A stretch of 64,000 nt of DNA, from the NCBI GenBank assembly GCA_018435055.1, contig JAHDOA010000038.1, positions 37,709 through 101,708 of the forward strand. Reading direction: 5' to 3'. Both the position numbers and the translations under genes were made by a program. The notes beneath the pieces are model-generated. The model made no database searches. It worked only from the letters and a program-made list of their open reading frames with translations, and was not told the origin of the DNA. Position 1 is the first letter of the stretch, and the number at the start of each line of letters is the position of its first letter. Positions 59,731-64,000 of the stretch are shown here, one piece after another. The stretch comes from Pelotomaculum sp. (GTDB taxonomy: Bacteria > Bacillota > Desulfotomaculia > Desulfotomaculales > Pelotomaculaceae).

Positions 59731-60603
59731 TTGGCAGACATAGTTTTTTCAGCGAAAATCGACGAGAACGTCAAAGCCAAATTTGACGCTCTGGCGGCGG
59801 GGGCGGGTACTACTCAAAAAGATTTTTTGGGACGGCTTGTGGCTTTTTACGAAGCGGCGCAGGCCCGGGAATCTATGCCCCGACAAAAAGAGATCGAGCA
59901 GCTCCGCCACTTTTTAGCCAGGGTGGAGGAAATCTATATTGCCCTGGTAAAAGCAGGCCAAGACAATAACGAGGCTCACGCAAAAAGAATAACCGAACTG
60001 GAAAACGAAATTATCCACGCAAAGGCGGCGGCACAAGAGGCGACAGAAAAAGCGGAGGCCTCCACCCGGGAGGCCCGGGCGGCGGTAGAAGCGGCGCAGG
60101 CAGAGGCGGCCCTAGCCCGTGAGACAGCGGAAAAAGAGGTTAGGGAGGCAAGGGAGGCCCTGGAACGGGCGCAAGAAGCGCAGGCCCAGGCGGCGAAACT
60201 GGCGGCGCTGGCAGAAGAAGCGGCGGCAACGGCGAAAGAGAGAGCGGTAGAACTGGCGGAGCTGGCTGGTCAGGCGGAGAAATACCGGCAGGAAAATGAA
60301 CGGTTGGCCGTCCAGCTTGAACGGGCACAAGAGGACGCAAGAAAGGCGCAGGAGGCCGAAAAACGGGCGCAGGAGGACGCAAAGGCGGCCCTGGATGTCC
60401 AGGCTGTGAAAATGCGTGAGGCCCTGCAGAGAGCCACTGAGATGGCTGAGATTGAAAAGGAAAAGGCGGTTCTGGCGGCGCAAAGGGAAGGACTGGAGAG
60501 GATCGGGGAGCTGCAAAACACAATCGCCGAGCTGGTAAAAGAAAAGGCGGCGCTGGAGATAAAGCTGGCGCTGGCGGCGACAGGGAAAACGGAAACAGAA
60601 TAA
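59731..60603 (+). CDS. KfrA-like coiled-coil DNA-binding protein
   Basis: TTG 59731 is chosen because AAAGGGGGT lies 11 bases upstream; the frame is open from 59608. The 290-residue protein has an N-terminal ribbon-helix-helix-like segment (about 1-45, VFSAKIDENVKAKFDALAAG, then TTQKDFLGRLVAFYEAA). It is followed by a continuous coiled coil of more than 200 residues rich in Ala, Glu, Arg and Lys (about 60-285). This layout is that of KfrA and other plasmid partition or autoregulatory proteins. The GTAAGT/ACTTAC repeats before it, and in the origin-like region, may be its binding sites. Role in segregation is inferred. Confidence 0.68.
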   Translation: MADIVFSAKIDENVKAKFDALAAGAGTTQKDFLGRLVAFYEAAQARESMPRQKEIEQLRHFLARVEEIYIALVKAGQDNNEAHAKRITELENEIIHAKAAAQEATEKAEASTREARAAVEAAQAEAALARETAEKEVREAREALERAQEAQAQAAKLAALAEEAAATAKERAVELAELAGQAEKYRQENERLAVQLERAQEDARKAQEAEKRAQEDAKAALDVQAVKMREALQRATEMAEIEKEKAVLAAQREGLERIGELQNTIAELVKEKAALEIKLALAATGKTETE

Positions 60604-60788
60604 AGTAAAAGCCCCCGGTGTGTGCGGGTTAAGTAACGCCTGGATACACCACGAGCTGGTTGACATAACCGCCGCTATCCGGGAAGTCCGGGACGCGAAG
60701 GGTAGGGGTTAGGGACAGCACATGGAATGCAGGACTTAAATGTTTTTCGCAGAATTTTTTAGTTTAAGTAAGAACTGTTTAAGGGAAG

Positions 60789-61190
60789 GTGGTGGAAGAG
60801 CTGAAACCACAAACGTTAAATTGGATTGAGATTGCTGATGAGGACCATGAGGTAGCCGGGCACTTATTTAATAACAAGAAATACCTGCATTGCCTTTTCT
60901 TCTGCCAGCAGGCCATTGAAAAGGCTGTTAAAGCTGTATATTATGATAAGTATAATAAGACGCCACCCAGGAAACATGATTTAGTAGCGTTGGCGAAGAA
61001 TGCTGGTATTTTTTCTGAAATGGATGAAATAAGAAAGGATCTTTTTGTTCTGCTCTCACAGTATTATATAGAGTCCAGGTATGCCGAGGATCGAAAGGAA
61101 CTGGCTAAGAACTGCACGCGGGCGGTTTCAGAGGATATTATTAAAAAAACGAGTGAGGTTTTAAAATGGCTAAAAAGCAAATTGAAGTAA
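60789..61190 (+). CDS. HEPN-domain protein (toxin-like), pair 3
   Basis: A 133-residue helical protein from GTG 60789 (GTG 60792 also possible), with AAGGGAAGG upstream. HEPN features are LHCLFFCQQAIEKAVKAVYY and YYIESRYAED (about residues 32-51 and 93-102), as in the COG2250 group. It overlaps the next gene by 25 bases. The pair is likely a toxin-antitoxin module. I do not see the R-x4-6-H-x-Y motif clearly, so RNase activity is open. Confidence 0.83.
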   Translation: MVEELKPQTLNWIEIADEDHEVAGHLFNNKKYLHCLFFCQQAIEKAVKAVYYDKYNKTPPRKHDLVALAKNAGIFSEMDEIRKDLFVLLSQYYIESRYAEDRKELAKNCTRAVSEDIIKKTSEVLKWLKSKLK

Positions 61191-61492
61191 GCATAAAAAA
61201 ATACTTAGAAGAACTTAGATCTAAAAATATCCGGGTTAAAAAAGCCATTCTTTATGGTTCTCTGGCCGCTGGTACCGCCGATAAGGACAGCGATATCGAT
61301 CTGGCCATCGTCTCGCCGGATCTTGGGCGGGATAGATTTGACGAGGCCGTGATGCTTAAAAAACTAACTTTTGGGGTTGACCTGGATATTTCACCGCGTC
61401 CATATTCAGTTGAGCAGTACCAAAAAGCCAGGCAGGGTGATTTTTTGTTTGATGAGATAATTCAAAAAGGCAAAACTGTTTATGAGGAATAA
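61166..61492 (+). CDS. Minimal nucleotidyltransferase (antitoxin-like), pair 3
   Basis: A 108-residue MNT protein with GS, ten residues, then DID (YGSLAAGTADKDSDIDLAIV, about residues 31-50). The start lies inside the HEPN gene, which couples their translation. It is the third such pair in the window, and the gene order (HEPN first) is opposite to that of pairs 1 and 2. Confidence 0.87.
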   Translation: MAKKQIEVSIKKYLEELRSKNIRVKKAILYGSLAAGTADKDSDIDLAIVSPDLGRDRFDEAVMLKKLTFGVDLDISPRPYSVEQYQKARQGDFLFDEIIQKGKTVYEE

Positions 61493-61533
61493 AAAACCGC
61501 AATAGCACAGTTAAAAAACATTTTGACCACATG

Positions 61534-61560
61534 ACCGGGTGTAAACCCGGTTTAATTTTA
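61534..61560 (+). terminator. Intrinsic terminator after HEPN/MNT pair 3
   Basis: ACCGGGT and ACCCGGT form a perfect seven-base stem with GTAA loop, followed by TTAATTTTA. Confidence 0.65.
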
Positions 61561-61680
61561 GGTTATTACCAACTAATAACATATTTTACATTTGTACCGT
61601 TCGTTTTAAGGCACGAAAAAATCATGGGTAGGGTAAAATTATTAAGGATTAAACAAAACGCCAAAGGAGTGACTACCAAA

Positions 61681-62001
61681 ATGAGGAAGGTTAATACACC
61701 CGATGTTATACAAGAGATAAGTATACGTATGTGTTGTTACAAAAAAGACGTTGCCGAACTATTAGGACATTTCGCTAATGTGGTGATTGAGAATGTTGCT
61801 GCTGGCCGGGCAGTTGCATTTAAGGATCTGGGGGTTTTTTATCCATGTCAAAATACTGTGCAGGGGAAATCACTTAAGATAACAAATAAGTTAAAATTTA
61901 GACCAGCGAAAAAACTGATATTAGCAATGTCCCAAAACAATTCTTTCAAGGAAGGTGATTGCGATGAGAAGAAAAAGATGTGTGATAAAAAGGGATCATA
62001 A
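61681..62001 (+). CDS. HU/IHF-family DNA-binding protein
   Basis: ATG 61681 follows AAAGGAG; an ATG at 61624 is in frame but has no site. The 106-residue protein has the HU fold signs: VIQEISIRMCCYKKDVAELL, then FANVVIENVAAGRAVAFKDL and GVFYP, and a C-terminal KLKFRPAKKLILAM. The usual beta-arm motif is shortened. HU-like proteins bend DNA and help recombinases and initiators, fitting a mobile element. The last residues overlap the next gene by 38 bases. Confidence 0.78.
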   Translation: MRKVNTPDVIQEISIRMCCYKKDVAELLGHFANVVIENVAAGRAVAFKDLGVFYPCQNTVQGKSLKITNKLKFRPAKKLILAMSQNNSFKEGDCDEKKKMCDKKGS

Positions 62002-62143
62002 TCCGATGATCAAGGTTTCGTTTAGATTACAGCAAAAACTAATTGAAGATATAAAGCGAATTGCGGACGCAAAATATGTCACATATAATTCCCTGGTGCG
62101 AAAGTGGCTTCTGGAAGCGGTTGAAAACGAAAATGTTTATTAG
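61964..62143 (+). CDS. Small ribbon-helix-helix (CopG/Arc-like) protein
   Basis: A 59-residue basic protein. ATG 61964 follows AAGGAAGGTG. The RHH core is MIKVSFRLQQKLIEDIKRIA, then VTYNSLVRKWLLEAV. RHH proteins of this size are repressors or antitoxins. It overlaps the HU-like gene. No toxin gene follows; the convergent regulator at 62153 begins nearby on the other strand. Confidence 0.72.
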   Translation: MRRKRCVIKRDHNPMIKVSFRLQQKLIEDIKRIADAKYVTYNSLVRKWLLEAVENENVY

Positions 62144-62152
62144 GTTTTTAAG

Positions 62153-62974
62153 TTATTCTTCAATAATAGTAGGTAAAGCTGCAAGTAGACCAGACGATTT
62201 TTCAATAGGAACTGTTATAGTGATAATTGCGTATTTATCTCTAAAATCAACTTGAATTAGAGGGTTTTCAGAAATGTCTTTATCTTCAATCTCAGTATTA
62301 CCATATTGTTTGATTTGATAATACAGCTTCCAGAGGTTTTTATCCGAAAAATTCTTTTTTTGTATAATTTCACTTGTCTTATTAAGCAAATTGTTAAAAT
62401 TTTTTATTTTGTTTGCCAAATAAGGTGTGTGTTTTTCATCACTAAATTTAACCGGTAATCGTTCCATAACCCAGAATAATTCATCGGGATCAACCTTTAG
62501 CATGTCTGCGTAATTTAAAGCGAGATCAACAAAGCCAATAAACATAGTGTCAACTTCAGTAGAGGTAACCTTTTGTTGTTTGCCGATTTTTTTATAATTA
62601 TATTCCAAATACAAACTTTTAATATTTACCATTGTCTCAGTCATCCCTGTAATTACGGATTTGAAAACAAATGGTAACTTAGTAAATACCAAGGAGTATA
62701 AATGCCTTTTTTCCAAAGGCACTTCACTTCTGGGCCCAAGCCAACCAGCTTTTGCCAGTAAAGGTGAACATGGAATTTCTAGCGCTTCGGCAATTCGATC
62801 TAGTAGCGGTGGGGTTAGGGATGGTGTCTTTGGATCCCGAAGAATACGTGCTAGGTGAGAGTAATCAATTTTTGCCTCCGCAGCGATAGTACGGATGGAA
62901 AGAGCTCGATTATTTAAAATCTCCATAATATAACTAGATAATGGTCCCGAAACCGGTGATTTTTGTCTAGGCAT
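62153..62974 (-). CDS. XRE-type helix-turn-helix regulator
   Basis: A 273-residue protein on the minus strand. The N-terminal HTH (about 10-70) has NNRALSIRTIAAEAKIDYSH, then LARILRDPKTPSLTPPLLDR, typical of XRE/lambda-repressor-like domains. The remaining 200 residues are helical, without a peptidase motif. It lies divergent to the promoter at 63126, so it may repress the genes to the right. Possible role: control of the element's maintenance or transfer. Confidence 0.75.
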   Translation of the reverse strand: MPRQKSPVSGPLSSYIMEILNNRALSIRTIAAEAKIDYSHLARILRDPKTPSLTPPLLDRIAEALEIPCSPLLAKAGWLGPRSEVPLEKRHLYSLVFTKLPFVFKSVITGMTETMVNIKSLYLEYNYKKIGKQQKVTSTEVDTMFIGFVDLALNYADMLKVDPDELFWVMERLPVKFSDEKHTPYLANKIKNFNNLLNKTSEIIQKKNFSDKNLWKLYYQIKQYGNTEIEDKDISENPLIQVDFRDKYAIITITVPIEKSSGLLAALPTIIEE

Positions 62975-63125
62975 CTTTGTATCATCCTACTCCAATAGAT
63001 TTTCGTTCTCTGTGGCATGAGTATCTAATTAAAATATTCTATAAGGTATTATATCTATTTTAAAAAACTTTGAAATAGATTAGTAAAAAATGTTTATTTT
63101 CCCTGCATTTTTTCCCTAAAATCCC

Positions 63126-63154
63126 TTGACATCGTGGGGCAAACTAGGTAAAAT
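63126..63154 (+). promoter_or_regulatory. Strong sigma-A-type promoter
   Basis: TTGACA (63126-63131) and TAAAAT (63149-63154) are 17 bases apart. TTTTCCCT occurs twice just upstream (about 63095-63115), where a regulator could bind. It serves the gene at 63204. The XRE regulator is encoded divergently. Confidence 0.78.
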
Positions 63155-63203
63155 TAAAGTGGAAAATTTCCCCGGGGTGGAAAAGAGGAGGCTGGGCGAA
63201 GCT

Positions 63204-63659
63204 ATGTCTACTGAAAGTTTAATCGTTGAAGGAAAAAATAGGAAAAGCGGTAAGCGGGGTGAAACGGCGCGGGAAGTGATCAAGCTGCTGGTTGAAAAAC
63301 CAAGGTTGAGTTTTCGGGAGCTGGCCGAGGATATCGGTTGTAGTTATGAAAACATTTATTTTACTTTTGAAAAATTGAAGCAAAAGCCGGAAACAGCAGC
63401 GCTCTACGGCTATAACACAGAAGACATCTGTTTCATTATGTCGCTTAGAAGTAGAAAATCTGTAGTGAAAATAGGATCGACCTGGCGCGGCAAAGCCAAT
63501 TGGCCGGCCAGCCAGGTCGCGACAAAACAAAGTTTGAGGACTAGCGAGTTGGTTAAAGCCTGTGGGCAGCATTACGCTTACCGCAACGGCAAATACAGAC
63601 TAATCGACAAAGATATAAACACAATACCCAAGTCCATATCCATTGCTACGTATTTTTGA
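63204..63659 (+). CDS. Winged-helix DNA-binding protein
   Basis: ATG 63204 is chosen with AGAGGAGG 12 bases upstream; earlier in-frame starts lie on the promoter. The 151-residue protein has a helix-turn-helix at about 18-65 (ETAREVIKLLVEKPRLSFRE, then LAEDIGCSYENIYFTFEKLK). The rest is basic and of unknown fold. It is likely a regulator of the element. I do not recognise a named family. Confidence 0.55.
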   Translation: MSTESLIVEGKNRKSGKRGETAREVIKLLVEKPRLSFRELAEDIGCSYENIYFTFEKLKQKPETAALYGYNTEDICFIMSLRSRKSVVKIGSTWRGKANWPASQVATKQSLRTSELVKACGQHYAYRNGKYRLIDKDINTIPKSISIATYF

Positions 63660-63689
63660 TATAATTATGCAACAAAGGGGTTGACGCCT

Positions 63690-64000
63690 TTGGCTGAATA
63701 CGACCTGATCATAAAAGCCCTGGCTGAACGGTACATAGACCAGATTGCCGCCTTCATCAGAGGCGCTGACGTGGCCATAGAGCAAATAGTGGACAAAGAC
63801 AAAGAGGCTGTAGCCGTTCAGCGTACTTCCGACGTTCTGGTCAAGGTACGTGAGGATACTTACGAATACCTGATGCTGGTTGAATTCCAGGCCAGGCCGG
63901 ACAGAAAGATGGCCGGGCGGCTTCTGGAATACACGGCCATACATCACCGCCGGCATGAAAAGCCGATTTACCCGGTAGTAATCAACCTGACGGGTGGCCA
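63690..64000 (+). CDS. Rpn/PD-(D/E)XK nuclease-family protein, 3' end cut by the window
   Basis: The frame is open from TTG 63690, behind AAAGGGG, to the window end. It encodes MAEYDLIIKALAERYIDQIA, then TSDVLVKVREDTYEYLMLVE and FQARPDRKMAGRLLEYTAIH. This is the N-terminus of the Rpn / YhgA-like transposase-derived nuclease group, where the strand LMLVEFQ carries the catalytic E-x-Q of the PD-(D/E)XK fold. Members promote RecA-independent recombination and abound in repeat-rich and mobile regions. Only about 103 residues are visible. Confidence 0.75.
   Translation, partial: MAEYDLIIKALAERYIDQIAAFIRGADVAIEQIVDKDKEAVAVQRTSDVLVKVREDTYEYLMLVEFQARPDRKMAGRLLEYTAIHHRRHEKPIYPVVINLTGG

Overview
The window reads as chromosome of a spore-forming anaerobic Bacillota, most like the Peptococcaceae / Desulfotomaculum-Pelotomaculum group. 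The reasons are moderate-to-high GC, TTG/GTG starts behind strong Shine-Dalgarno sites, S-layer homology (SLH) surface proteins, ECF-type vitamin transporters, a sporulation sigma-K C-terminal segment, and anaerobe-type genes (DUF3343 with a cysteine desulfurase, a TrmO-FmdE-like fusion, a Mop protein). The genus is inference; no rRNA or tRNA gene was seen.

Positions 1-23150 form a corrinoid (vitamin B12) region. The first block has the end of an ECF ATPase, an ECF S component, a membrane-anchored seven-repeat beta-propeller, the corrinoid adenosyltransferase CobO, a nitrilase-family enzyme and the corrinoid-remodelling amidohydrolase CbiZ. Three cobalamin riboswitches follow (5222, 5828, 21383), each upstream of a copy of the small DUF2292 gene; the first copy carries an in-frame stop. 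The two later cassettes are near-duplicates, and each precedes a secreted protein with a DUF4430 (transcobalamin C-terminal-like) domain. Between them lies an operon (12371-18994): an SLH protein with an intrinsic-factor-like alpha/alpha toroid, a membrane-anchored DUF4430 protein, an ECF T component, and a fused ATPase-ATPase-S component. Together these suggest capture of corrinoids at the S-layer by a split bacterial counterpart of intrinsic factor/transcobalamin, then ECF import, adenosylation and remodelling. A 90-nt promoter-leader-terminator element occurs three times in this network and is not recognised.

Positions 23271-40889 hold large surface proteins. The stretch 24541-28440 is a mosaic of truncated fragments in alternating orientation (Big2, toroid, RCC1, DUF4430), either a real rearrangement or an assembly chimera. 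Intact proteins follow: two sharing a C-terminal module, then a 1439-residue and a 554-residue SLH protein.

Positions 40999-51746 look like ordinary chromosome: an unknown protein, TrmO-FmdE, DUF3343 plus cysteine desulfurase, a four-gene ECF transporter (S, A1, A2, T), a Mop protein, a GAF-GGDEF-EAL protein and a HAD phosphatase.

At 52164 a sigma-K C-terminal half begins exactly where the Bacillus sigK gene is split by the skin element. Everything to its right (52165 to the window end) resembles an integrated mobile element: HEPN/MNT pairs, a replication-initiator-like protein with a perfect 46-bp palindrome, a VirD4/TraG-type coupling protein, a 650-bp array of hairpins, a tyrosine recombinase, two winged-helix proteins, iteron-like repeats with a DnaA box, a KfrA-like coiled-coil protein, an HU-like protein, regulators, and the start of an Rpn/PD-(D/E)XK nuclease gene.
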